A DNA stretch of 64,000 bases from Pseudomonas viridiflava (GTDB lineage Bacteria > Pseudomonadota > Gammaproteobacteria > Pseudomonadales > Pseudomonadaceae). The stretch is taken from the NCBI RefSeq assembly GCF_900602065.1, contig NZ_UWFN01000310.1, forward strand, positions 341,316 to 405,315. Reading direction: 5' to 3'. The notes under the pieces are model-generated. The model searched no databases. It was not told the DNA's origin and worked only from the letters and a program-made list of their open reading frames with translations. A program made the position numbers and the translations under genes. Shown here piece by piece: positions 48,759-57,110 of the stretch (position 1 is its first letter; every line of letters begins with the position of its first letter).

Positions 48759-50150
48759 TTAAACCAACGCCACTGTCTGCCGACACTCCAGGCTCAATCT
48801 CGCGCCACCCAGCGGGCTGGTGCCGATATGCAGGGTGAAGCCGTGCAGATTGACGATCGCAGCAACAATCGATAATCCCAGACCAAAGCCGTGTTTCTGA
48901 GTACTGCCTTCGCTGCGATAGAAGCGCTGAAACACCGCCTGGCGTTCGGCTTCGGGAATGCCGGGACCTGAGTCCTGGACTTCAAGACACGTGCTGTCGC
49001 CGTCGGCGCGGGCACTCAGGATCACGCTGCCATTGGGCGGGGTGAACTTGATCGAGTTGCTGAGCAGATTGGCCAGCGCTTCGAAGAGCAAGGCGCGGTC
49101 GCCGAGTAGCTGTGGCAGCGGATCCTCTACGCGCAGGTAAAGGCTGACGCCGCCTTCTTCTGCCAGGGGCAGGTAGAAATCATGGACTTCTTGCAACAAC
49201 GCGCCGGGGTCGATCTCGATGAATGCCGAGCGTCGCTGGTGATCTTCGATTTCAGAGATACGCAGCAAACCGCGAAAGCGCGCCATCAAGGTGTCCGCTT
49301 CGGCGATCACCTGATCCATTTGCGTGGCGACCAGCGAGTCTTCCGGTGATTGCTGCTGAATGCGGTACAACTGTGCCCGAAGGCGAGTCAGCGGTGTACG
49401 CAAGTCGTGGGCAATGTTGTCACAGACACCCTTGACCTCGTTCATCAGCTTTTCGATGCGATCAAGCATGGCGTTGACGATGACTGCCAGCATGTCCAGT
49501 TCGTCGCGCCGTGCTGACACCGGCAAACGGCGCCCGAGGTCGCCGGCGACAATCGCTTCGGCGCTGGCCTGGATACCACGAATGCGTTGCAACGGTCGGC
49601 GGCTCAGCAGATGCCAGCCAGCGATGCCTGGAATAATCGTCAGCGACAGCCCCCACAGCAGGGCGCGCAAGATCAGGGTAGTCACCGCAAACAAGGAGCC
49701 GTTGTCACGCACCAGTACCAGCCAGTGACCGTCACGCGTCTGGCTGGCCACTGCATCGCAGGTGTCCTGCGGCATGTGCGGGTCTTCAGAGTCGACGCAG
49801 TTGCTGAGCTGATGAATTTTACCGTCCAGCGGCAGGCTTGGCGGGACCGTCTTGATCGGGCCGTTGAGCGGGCGTAGCTCTGCATCGAACAAGCCGTAGG
49901 CGTCTACGGCGCGCATGTCAAAGGTCATGCTGGAGGTCAACGCCTCGATCAGTTGTTCACCTTCGAACCTGGCGAACAACTGCTGGCGTTGCATGAGGGA
50001 GTGACGGGCAAGGTTTTCCAGGTAGCTGCTGACTTCCCAGTACACCACGCCGATCAGGGTGCAGCTCCAGGCCACAAACAGAAAGCTGTAAAGCGCCAGC
50101 AAGCGGCTGCTGGAAGATCGCCAGCCTTTAGACGGGTTCAGCAATGACAT
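48759..50150 (-). CDS. Sensor histidine kinase
   Basis: A 463-residue membrane histidine kinase. The first membrane helix is at about residues 16-38, then a periplasmic sensor of about 115 residues with two cysteines (NCVDSEDPHMPQDTCDAV), a second helix near 155-180 and a HAMP domain. The H-box is CDNIAHDLRTPLTRLR, then N-box ANLLSNSIKFTPPNG, G1 VQDSGPGIPEAE and G2 GFGLGLSIVAAIV. It overlaps the response regulator gene by 23 bases. The signal is unknown. Confidence 0.9.
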   Translation of the reverse strand: MSLLNPSKGWRSSSSRLLALYSFLFVAWSCTLIGVVYWEVSSYLENLARHSLMQRQQLFARFEGEQLIEALTSSMTFDMRAVDAYGLFDAELRPLNGPIKTVPPSLPLDGKIHQLSNCVDSEDPHMPQDTCDAVASQTRDGHWLVLVRDNGSLFAVTTLILRALLWGLSLTIIPGIAGWHLLSRRPLQRIRGIQASAEAIVAGDLGRRLPVSARRDELDMLAVIVNAMLDRIEKLMNEVKGVCDNIAHDLRTPLTRLRAQLYRIQQQSPEDSLVATQMDQVIAEADTLMARFRGLLRISEIEDHQRRSAFIEIDPGALLQEVHDFYLPLAEEGGVSLYLRVEDPLPQLLGDRALLFEALANLLSNSIKFTPPNGSVILSARADGDSTCLEVQDSGPGIPEAERQAVFQRFYRSEGSTQKHGFGLGLSIVAAIVNLHGFTLHIGTSPLGGARLSLECRQTVALV

Positions 50151-50811
50151 AACCCGAGCCTCGTACGGTTCGAATCAGTGGAGTCATGCCGGGCGGATCG
50201 ATTTTTTTGCGCAGGCGGCCGATGTGCACATCGATGAGGTTGGTCCCGGGATCGAAGTGATAGCCCCAGACTTCTTCGAAAATCATCATGCGCGTGATGA
50301 TCTGCCCGCTGTTACGCATCAGGAATTCCAGCAGTTTGTATTCCGTGGGCAGCAAGCTCAACGGGTGCTGGCCACGGCTGGCTTCACGCTTGATCAGATT
50401 CAGTTCCAGGTCGGCGACTTGCAGAATGGTTTCTGCCGCCGCCACCGGATTGCGCCGGCGCAGCAGGACTTCAACACGCGCAGCCATTTCGTCGGAGGCA
50501 AACGGTTTGGCCAGGTAGTCATCGCCACCGGCACGCAGGCCACGGACGCGTTCGTCGACATCGGAGAGGGCGCTGATCATCAGGATCGGAGTAAAGATAC
50601 CTTGTGCCCGCAAGGTCGTGACAATCGCCAGGCCGTCTACTTCGGGCAACATACGATCCAGGGTGATCAGATCGTAATCACCGCTTACTGCTCGGGCGAG
50701 GCCTTCGCGACCGTTATCCACCCAGTCTACTTCGAGGCCATGGTTGCTCAACTCGGCGACGATTTCCCGGGCGGTCACGGCGTCGTCTTCGATGGTCAGA
50801 ATTCGGGTCAT
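50128..50811 (-). CDS. OmpR/PhoB-family response regulator
   Basis: A 227-residue regulator: receiver domain with acidic pair ILTIEDD and phosphoacceptor D52 (LITLDRMLPEVDG), and K in YLAKPF. The C-terminal winged helix contains FLMRNSGQIITRMMIFEEVW and IDVHIGRLRKKID. It is transcribed first and overlaps its kinase. I did not assign a named system; the regulated genes are unknown. Confidence 0.92.
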   Translation of the reverse strand: MTRILTIEDDAVTAREIVAELSNHGLEVDWVDNGREGLARAVSGDYDLITLDRMLPEVDGLAIVTTLRAQGIFTPILMISALSDVDERVRGLRAGGDDYLAKPFASDEMAARVEVLLRRRNPVAAAETILQVADLELNLIKREASRGQHPLSLLPTEYKLLEFLMRNSGQIITRMMIFEEVWGYHFDPGTNLIDVHIGRLRKKIDPPGMTPLIRTVRGSGYVIAEPV

Positions 50812-50959
50812 CTTGCCTGCCTGAAGGGGTTACAGCCAAAAAGCTATTCTGGCTCATCTAACCTGAACAGATTCTGAAAGAATTTTCATCTGGTACAGGT
50901 TTTGGTATGGAATACCGCTCCCACAGACTGACGCTAGTCTCAAGCTCAATGGCGGCCCG

Positions 50960-51049
50960 GTGGGACCGAATTCATTCGGGAAGGCGGTATTTCAGGCGAT
51001 ACTTTGGTTGCGGATGTACCTGCACCTTCGCGAATGAATTCGCTCCCAC
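50960..51049. repeat. REP element upstream of the response regulator gene
   Basis: GTGGGACCGAATTCATTCGG (from 50960) is mirrored by CCTTCGCGAATGAATTCGCT ending CCCAC (51025-51049). It combines arms of two of the window's REP variants (GGGACCG and GGGAGCG). The gap 50812-51067 otherwise holds only the regulator's promoter. Confidence 0.8.
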
Positions 51050-51067
51050 AAGGGAGAGCATTCGAGT

Positions 51068-51994
51068 TCAAGTCGTTTTTTCGACGGCAGCAGCCTGTTC
51101 TTCTTCCTTCAAACGCTTCTTCTCTTCAATCTTCTTCAACCGGTCCCGTTCCAGTTTGGCCGTGGTGTCTTTCTCGCTCCGGATCTGCGCATGGCTGAGG
51201 ATTGCAAAAATGAAGCTGCCGCCGATAATGTTGCCGCCCAGTGTCGGTGCTGCGAACACCAGCCAGAAGTCACTCCAGGACAGTTCACCTGCAAACACCA
51301 GATAAGAAACTTCCGCCGAACCGACCACGATGTGGGTGAAATCGCCCAGTGCCATCAGGTAAGTGATCAGCACGATGATCCAGATCTTGGCGGCTTCCAT
51401 GGAAGCAATCATCCAGACCATGGTGGCGATCATCCAGCCAGACACAATGCCTTTGGAAAACATATGGGTAACGTCGTTTTCCATGACCTTACGGCCGATT
51501 TCGAGGAAGGCGTGATCAGTCTTGCTGTCGAAAATAGGCAAATGCAACATCACATAAGCCACCAGCAACGTGCCGCACAAATTGCCGAATAGCACCACAC
51601 CCCACAAACGAAATAACCGACCCAGGTTGCTCAGGGTCGGCTGGCTCATGACCGGCAGTACCGCGGTCAGAGTATTTTCGGTGAACAGCTGCTGGCGGGC
51701 GAGGATGACTGCGAGAAAGCCGGCGGAGTAACCCAGGCTGGCGATCACATGGCTGGATTCGATATCCGGGAGGCGGGATTTGAACAATCCCATGGCCATC
51801 AGCGACAGGCCCATGGTCAAACCTGCGGCCAGCGCGGACCACCACAACGCGGCGACGCTACGCTCCAGTTCGTGATCGCCCTGAATGCGGATGGTCTCGT
51901 GCAGCACCGCCGGTCGCGGTGGCTGATTCTCGTCGACTTCCCGTACCTCTTCTGCGGACAACCCGGGTGTTCTGCCTTCTGCTTTATCGTCCAT
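51068..51994 (-). CDS. Formate/nitrite transporter (FNT) family protein, YfdC-like
   Basis: A 308-residue inner-membrane protein. A polar N-terminal extension (residues 1-48) precedes six hydrophobic segments between about 50 and 265, and a highly charged tail (KLERDRLKKIEEKKRLKEEE) follows. FTENTLTAVLPVM and APTLGGNIIGGSFIFAIL match the two half-repeat signatures of FNT channels. YfdC-type members are not confirmed formate or nitrite channels. AAGGA precedes the ATG. Confidence 0.85.
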   Translation of the reverse strand: MDDKAEGRTPGLSAEEVREVDENQPPRPAVLHETIRIQGDHELERSVAALWWSALAAGLTMGLSLMAMGLFKSRLPDIESSHVIASLGYSAGFLAVILARQQLFTENTLTAVLPVMSQPTLSNLGRLFRLWGVVLFGNLCGTLLVAYVMLHLPIFDSKTDHAFLEIGRKVMENDVTHMFSKGIVSGWMIATMVWMIASMEAAKIWIIVLITYLMALGDFTHIVVGSAEVSYLVFAGELSWSDFWLVFAAPTLGGNIIGGSFIFAILSHAQIRSEKDTTAKLERDRLKKIEEKKRLKEEEQAAAVEKTT

Positions 51995-52135
51995 ACAACA
52001 TCCTTAAAATGCGAGTGAAGGCGTAGGTGTTTAAATGCTGCGCCGGGCTGATGGTTGAGACACAATCCACCGCTGGTCGTTCGCCATTGAACCCATCTGA
52101 TTGATTAATAAAAGCCAGTCTTCAAGGAGATAACC

Positions 52136-52621
52136 GTGACATTGCAGATACGTGAAGCCACCCGCGCGGATGCCCAGGTAATTCTGGGCTTCATTACCGA
52201 GTTGGCTATCTATGAAAAGGCCGAACATGAGGTCCTGGCTGACGTTGCGGATATTGAGCGGAGCCTGTTTGACGAAACATCCCCCGCCCGGGCCCTGATC
52301 TGCCTGCTGGACGATCAGCCGATAGGTTTCGCGGTTTATTTCCTCAGTTACTCCACCTGGCTGGGCCGCAAGGGGCTGTATCTTGAGGACCTGTTCGTTT
52401 CGCAGGTTCATCGCGGTGTGGGGGCTGGCAAACACCTGTTGCGCCATCTCGCAAAAATCGCCCATGACAGTGGTTGCGGACGTTTCGAGTGGAGCGTGCT
52501 GGACTGGAATCAGCCTGCGATCGATTTCTACAAGTCCATTGGTGCCGAGCCGCAAGACGAGTGGGTGCGGTATCGAATGGAAGGAGACAGCCTCAAGAAC
52601 TTCGCTCTGGGTGGGGCCTGA
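52136..52621 (+). CDS. GNAT acetyltransferase, SSAT/thialysine type
   Basis: A 161-residue GNAT protein whose sequence follows diamine/thialysine acetyltransferases: LAIYEKAEHEV near the start, YFLSYSTWLGRKGLYLEDLF in the middle, and the acetyl-CoA loop RGVGAGKHLL. Start is GTG with a strong AAGGAGATAA ribosome site. Likely N-acetylates a polyamine or lysine analogue; the substrate is not settled by sequence. Confidence 0.85.
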   Translation: MTLQIREATRADAQVILGFITELAIYEKAEHEVLADVADIERSLFDETSPARALICLLDDQPIGFAVYFLSYSTWLGRKGLYLEDLFVSQVHRGVGAGKHLLRHLAKIAHDSGCGRFEWSVLDWNQPAIDFYKSIGAEPQDEWVRYRMEGDSLKNFALGGA

Positions 52622-52629
52622 ACCCTGAC

Positions 52630-52659
52630 GTGACGTAGCAGTCAGACTGCTAACGTCAC
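52630..52659. promoter_or_regulatory. Long palindrome before the subtilase gene
   Basis: GTGACGT-AGCAGTC (52630-52643) pairs with GACTGCT-A-ACGTCAC (52645-52659), 14 bp with a one-base bulge. It lies 17 bases before the subtilase start and 8 after the acetyltransferase stop. With no T-run it may be an operator, or a hairpin ending the upstream mRNA. Confidence 0.5.
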
Positions 52660-52676
52660 ATCCTCAGGTATGTTTA

Positions 52677-54446
52677 ATGCTAAGCCGTACGCTGTTCCCC
52701 GTGTTCATGGCCGCTCTGGCGGGTGTTTCGTCGGTGCAGGCTGATCAGGCCTTGCGGGTCGAGCGCCTGCAACGCTGCGACGATTTGCTCGGGCGTGAGC
52801 AGCAGACATTCTGTATCGGTGTGCAAGGGCTCAAGCCTGGGGATGTGCAGCTCAAACTGGATGGCAAAGCGCTGCCCGCGCAGTTGTTCGAACGCGACGG
52901 CGAGCGGCTCAAATTACGCCTGACCGCTGCCGACTGGCGCAGCGGGCCGTTGTGGCTGGAGCAGGGCGGACAGAGCAGCAATGCGGTCTGGCTGAGCATG
53001 GCGGGCAGTCATGTACTGGCTGCAACGCCTCAGCAGGTGGCGAAGAATATGGATGGCCTGACCAGCTATGTGGACCTGGTCAGCGTCATCATCGAGGAGA
53101 AATTCCCGGCCGCAAAAGAAGCCGAGCGCATCGCAAACAAATTCGGTGCCACGGTGGTTGGCTCGATTGCGCCACTCAATACTTACCAGTTGCGCCTGCC
53201 GGTCACTGATCTGGTGCAGCGCGACGCCATGGTTTTGCGCATTGGCAGTGAAGTCAGTGTCGACGCGGTGGTGGTTGAAGAGTCCGCTGCCGAGTCTCCG
53301 GAAGCCGAAGCCGCACCCAGCGATGGCAAGCAAGCCAAACCTACTCAGGATCAGTGGGCTGCCAACCGGTTCATGGACGCAGTCAACTATTACCAACGCA
53401 GGATTCCCGCTGTCACCTCGCCGATCAAGCCGGTGCCGATCCGCATCGGCGTCATTGAACGTGAGGTGGACTTCGATGCCCCTGACTTTGCCGACTACCT
53501 GGGCGACTGCAAATCAGGCAAACCACGTACCTGTCTGTATGCCCGCGATGCCGGCAAGCCTGACGGGCATGGCTCCACCGTGGCAGGAATTCTGGCGGCG
53601 GATACCGGCAAAGGTGGCAATACCGGCTTCCTCCGAGCGCTGGACGGCGTCAGCAACGGCTTTGAGGTGATTGTTGAGCGAAACTCTGACGCGGGCATTA
53701 CCGCCAATGTCGCGGCTTCGGTGAACCTCGTGGAAGACGGAGCAAGGGTGATCAACTGGAGTTGGGGCCTGCACAGGGTCGGCGCGAAAAATGTTCAAGG
53801 CGATGAGGTGGATTCGCTGATTCGTTCCGGCATCGCCATGTCAGGTTACGAGGAATTGCTGGAGGAGTTTTTCCTCTGGTTGCGGCAAAAACACCCTGAT
53901 GTGGTGGTGATCAATTCGGCCGGTAACGGTTCTTCGTTCTCCGGCACGGATGAGTATCGACTGCCTTCGTCGTTCATCACTGATCAATTACTGGTGGTAG
54001 GCGGGCATCAACGCAGCAAGGATGATGATTTGCCTATCGATGATCCGGCCTACGTCGAGAAGCGCGAATCATCCAACGTCGATAGCCGCGTCGATATCAT
54101 GGCTGCGGCTTGCACACGCGCATCGACTCTGACTTCTGGCGAGCAAGGCGCAGTGCATTGCGGGACGTCCTACGCCACACCGATGGTCACCGGGATTGTC
54201 GCGGCCATGCTGTCCATCAATCCGAAGTTGACGCCCGAGCAGCTGCGTATGCTGCTACGACGCAGCGCCATGCCCATTGGCGGCAACTTTGACTTCGAAG
54301 CGATGGACGCTGATGACCTGACGGCGCCGATTCTACCGTCGGAGCGTAACTATCAGATGGATGATAAAAACGTCGGTCGTTCAGCACGTCTGGACATGCA
54401 GAAGGCGCTGGATCTGTCGGTGAAGAGCCTCAGCCGGGAGCGTTGA
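52677..54446 (+). CDS. Exported S8-family (subtilase) peptidase with altered catalytic Asp
   Basis: A 589-residue protein with a Sec signal peptide (ending SSVQADQ), an N-terminal region of about 240 residues and a subtilase domain. The His box is DGHGSTVAGI (H298), the oxyanion asparagine is in VVINSAGNGSS and the Ser box is CGTSYATPMVTGI (S498). At the position of the catalytic aspartate (normally VIDxG) the sequence reads IGVIEREVDF, giving E261. It may be a low-activity protease, use glutamate, or be a pseudoenzyme. Confidence 0.83.
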   Translation: MLSRTLFPVFMAALAGVSSVQADQALRVERLQRCDDLLGREQQTFCIGVQGLKPGDVQLKLDGKALPAQLFERDGERLKLRLTAADWRSGPLWLEQGGQSSNAVWLSMAGSHVLAATPQQVAKNMDGLTSYVDLVSVIIEEKFPAAKEAERIANKFGATVVGSIAPLNTYQLRLPVTDLVQRDAMVLRIGSEVSVDAVVVEESAAESPEAEAAPSDGKQAKPTQDQWAANRFMDAVNYYQRRIPAVTSPIKPVPIRIGVIEREVDFDAPDFADYLGDCKSGKPRTCLYARDAGKPDGHGSTVAGILAADTGKGGNTGFLRALDGVSNGFEVIVERNSDAGITANVAASVNLVEDGARVINWSWGLHRVGAKNVQGDEVDSLIRSGIAMSGYEELLEEFFLWLRQKHPDVVVINSAGNGSSFSGTDEYRLPSSFITDQLLVVGGHQRSKDDDLPIDDPAYVEKRESSNVDSRVDIMAAACTRASTLTSGEQGAVHCGTSYATPMVTGIVAAMLSINPKLTPEQLRMLLRRSAMPIGGNFDFEAMDADDLTAPILPSERNYQMDDKNVGRSARLDMQKALDLSVKSLSRER

Positions 54447-54546
54447 GATCCTGTGGCAACAGCTGATCTCCGTAGGAGCCATCGGAGGTCACGACGGTCG
54501 CGATACGGTGTGTCAGGCAGACGTTGTTCTCCCGACACAGCCGTCT

Positions 54547-55188
54547 TTACGACTTCAGTAATTCACTGCTTTGAATGCGCGTCACCCCGGCCGCTGACAT
54601 GTCCTGCCAGGCCTTGCCTAACGATCCATTCATGTCGATGGCGCGGCAGGCATCTTCGACGACCAGCGTAGTGAAACCCGCAGCCCTGGCGTCCAGTGCC
54701 GACCACGCGACGCAGAAGTCCAACGCCAGGCCAACCACGAACACATTCTGCACGCCGCGCTCTTTCAGGTAGCTGGCCAGGCCTGTGGGTGTCTGGCGAT
54801 CGGCTTCGAGAAACGCCGAGTAGCTGTCGATGTGCGAATTGCAGCCCTTGCGCAGAATCAGTTGCGCATGGGGCAGGTCCAGTTCGCTGTGCAACTGCGC
54901 GCCATGGCTGCCCTGAATGCAGTGATCCGGCCAGAGCGTCTGTGGGCCGTAGGGCAGGATGGTGACCTCGAACGGAATACGCCCGGAGTGGCTGGACGCG
55001 AAGGAAATGTGCCCCGCCGGATGCCAGTCCTGAGTAATGACGACAGCGCTGAATTGCTCGCCAAGCCGGTTGATCAGCGGCACCAGCGCATCGCCCTCGG
55101 CCACCGCTAAAGCACCGCCTGGCATGAAGTCATATTGCATGTCGATGACCAGCAGCACGCTGTCGAGGCCGAATGCGTTTGGGGTCAT
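54547..55188 (-). CDS. pncA: Nicotinamidase/pyrazinamidase
   Basis: A 213-residue isochorismatase-fold amidase that deaminates nicotinamide to nicotinate for NAD salvage. Motifs: catalytic Asp in VIDMQYDFMPGGALAV, metal ligands in TQDWHPAGHISFAS, and the catalytic cysteine in GLALDFCVAWSALDA. CAGGAG lies upstream of the ATG. Length agrees with E. coli PncA. Monocistronic by appearance. Confidence 0.93.
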   Translation of the reverse strand: MTPNAFGLDSVLLVIDMQYDFMPGGALAVAEGDALVPLINRLGEQFSAVVITQDWHPAGHISFASSHSGRIPFEVTILPYGPQTLWPDHCIQGSHGAQLHSELDLPHAQLILRKGCNSHIDSYSAFLEADRQTPTGLASYLKERGVQNVFVVGLALDFCVAWSALDARAAGFTTLVVEDACRAIDMNGSLGKAWQDMSAAGVTRIQSSELLKS

Positions 55189-55272
55189 GGTGTTGCTCCT
55201 GAAACTTCTCGGTTTATTTCTGTAGATGCAGAACCTTGTGGGAGCGGCATTTCAGCAGGGCTCGGCTCAGCT

Positions 55273-56229
55273 TTAACCAAACACCCGAATCGGCGCCCCG
55301 GCATGCCAGGCCTGAATGTCTTCAATCATCTGGCTGAAGAACATCCGGTAGTTATTTTCCGTGACATAGCCCACATGAGGCGTGGCGAGCAGGTTGTCCA
55401 GTGTACGGAATGGATGCTCGACAGGCAGCGGCTCGACAGCGAAAACGTCGAGTGCAGCCCCGGCAATACGTCGTTCTTGCAGGGTTTCGATCAGCGCGGC
55501 TTCATCGACGATGGGGCCGCGAGAGGTATTGATCAGGTAAGACGTCGGCTTCATCCAGCTCAATGCTTGCGCGTCTACCAGGCCGCGGCTGCGCTCGCTT
55601 AGCACCAGGTGGATGGAAAGAATGTCCGCCTGCTCAAACAGTTCCTGCTTGCTGACATAAGTTACGCCAGACTCAGCAGCCGCTTCAGCCGTGAGGTTTT
55701 CACTCCAGGCAATGACTTTCATGCCGAACGCCAGACCGTAGCGAGCGATCCATTTACCGATACTGCCCAGGCCGAGAATACCCAGGGTCTTGCCGTGCAA
55801 GTCACTGCCAATGCCGATCTGCCATTGGCCGCTGCGCAGCGAATTGGCTTCATCCACCAGATTGCGTGTTACGCCCATGATCAGCGCCCAGGTCAACTCG
55901 GGTGCGGCATGCTTGTAGCTTTCGGTACCGCACACCTGAATACCTGCTTTCCCGGCGGCTTTGACGTCGATCGCGGCGTTGCGCATGCCGCCAGTCACCA
56001 GCAACTTCAGGTTGGGTAGCCGAGCCAGCAGCGCCTCGTCAAATACTGTGCGCTCACGCATGACGCAAATGACATTGAAGTCTTGCAAACGCGCAGCCAT
56101 GGTGGCGGTGTCGGCAGGGTAATCGTGAAGAAAACTGACTTCGCCAATGCTGTTCAATACAGACCAGTCCACCACTTCGCTGGCCACGGATTGCCAGTCA
56201 TCAAGCACCGCAATTCTCGCTCGGGTCAT
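55273..56229 (-). CDS. D-2-hydroxyacid dehydrogenase family protein
   Basis: A 318-residue NAD-dependent oxidoreductase. The NAD-binding motif is LGILGLGSIGKWIARYGLAF; the catalytic arginine is in INTSRGPIVDEAAL, the glutamate in FAVEPLPVEHPF and the histidine in ATPHVGYVTEN. It resembles phosphoglycerate and hydroxypyruvate dehydrogenases, but the substrate is not fixed. Start at the ATG opening MTRARIAVLDDW is preferred over one 21 bases earlier. Confidence 0.87.
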   Translation of the reverse strand: MTRARIAVLDDWQSVASEVVDWSVLNSIGEVSFLHDYPADTATMAARLQDFNVICVMRERTVFDEALLARLPNLKLLVTGGMRNAAIDVKAAGKAGIQVCGTESYKHAAPELTWALIMGVTRNLVDEANSLRSGQWQIGIGSDLHGKTLGILGLGSIGKWIARYGLAFGMKVIAWSENLTAEAAAESGVTYVSKQELFEQADILSIHLVLSERSRGLVDAQALSWMKPTSYLINTSRGPIVDEAALIETLQERRIAGAALDVFAVEPLPVEHPFRTLDNLLATPHVGYVTENNYRMFFSQMIEDIQAWHAGAPIRVFG

Positions 56230-56292
56230 CTCAGATTCGCCTTTATCCACGTTTTTCAGGGTTGTGCCGCCACATTAGCGCCAGATTGCTGC

Positions 56293-56946
56293 TTAGCCAA
56301 ACAGCCCGGCGGCAAGATTGATCGAAAAACCAAGGATTGCCGTATTGAAGATAAAGCCGATCAGGCTCTGGGCCAGGACAATCTTGCGCAGGCCCGGTGT
56401 GGCAACGCCAACATCCGAGGTCTGAACGGCAACGCTGAGCGTGAAGGAGAAATACAGAAAGTCCCAGTAATCCGGATGTTTCTCGCCGTCGGCAAAGCGC
56501 AAAGCAGGCTCCTTGCCTGTCCAGGTATAGAAGAGACGGGCGTAATGCAGGCTGAAGATTACTCCGGTCATCAGCCAGGAGCCTACTACGGTCAGTGCTG
56601 TGAATGCGTAGTGCAGAGCGCGGTCATTGCTGGTCATTTCCCGGCTGCCGGACAGTTCCAGCGTGATCGCCGCGAGGCTGGCCAGTGCCGCAACGCAAAC
56701 GGTGACGAGTACCAGCCCGGCATTTTCATCTTCGATCATGGAAATACGTTCGGCATCTGCCGCGGTGGTGCGAAAAGTGCGTATCAGAATCAGCAGCAGA
56801 TAAATCCAGACACCAACGTTCCAGGCGATCAGGCATTTGCTGGTGATGGATATCTGCGGAGCGATGATGGCTGCGGCGAAACCGCTGGCAAGGCCCAGTG
56901 CGGTGGCGATGCTCAAACGTGGGTGGGTATGAGCGATATGGGACAT
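56293..56946 (-). CDS. DUF1345 inner membrane protein
   Basis: A 217-residue membrane protein with about five hydrophobic segments and the DUF1345 signature HPDYWDFLYFSFTLSVAVQT, then SDVGVATPGLRKIVLAQSLI. The latter part resembles a two-helix ion-channel module (SF-TLSVAVQTSDV), which has been noted for this family; function unknown. It is read in the same direction as the dehydrogenase that follows, with 63 bases between. Confidence 0.85.
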   Translation of the reverse strand: MSHIAHTHPRLSIATALGLASGFAAAIIAPQISITSKCLIAWNVGVWIYLLLILIRTFRTTAADAERISMIEDENAGLVLVTVCVAALASLAAITLELSGSREMTSNDRALHYAFTALTVVGSWLMTGVIFSLHYARLFYTWTGKEPALRFADGEKHPDYWDFLYFSFTLSVAVQTSDVGVATPGLRKIVLAQSLIGFIFNTAILGFSINLAAGLFG

Positions 56947-57012
56947 GGCGGGACTTCATTGCAAAGGATTCACAAACCTTAGCATGCGTCTCTGTCGCGC
57001 CATAAAAAACGA

Positions 57013-57031
57013 CGCGCAAGGGGGTTGCGCG
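57013..57031 (-). terminator. Intrinsic terminator after gudD
   Basis: On the minus strand CGCGCAA-CCCCC-TTGCGCG is followed by TCG and a run of six T, a compact intrinsic terminator 80 bases after the gudD stop. A further hairpin (GTGGGACCG 57075-57083 with CGGTCCCAC 57092-57100) lies between, resembling a solo REP. Confidence 0.8.
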
Positions 57032-57110
57032 CCGCATGCCAGGCTTGGCAAGTATGGTTAAGGTCAGCGGTGTCGTGGGACCGGCTTTGGGCGGTCCCAC
57101 CACACTGAAT

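Noticed and set aside
48759..50811. Assignment of the two-component system as RhpRS of P. syringae
   Set aside because: The arrangement is compatible, but I could not verify diagnostic residues, and the known GTATC-N6-GATAC operator was not found upstream.
42432..51049. CRISPR array suggested by repeated GGGAGCG hairpins
   Set aside because: The repeats are irregularly spaced, palindromic and of different types; they are REP elements, with no spacers or cas genes.
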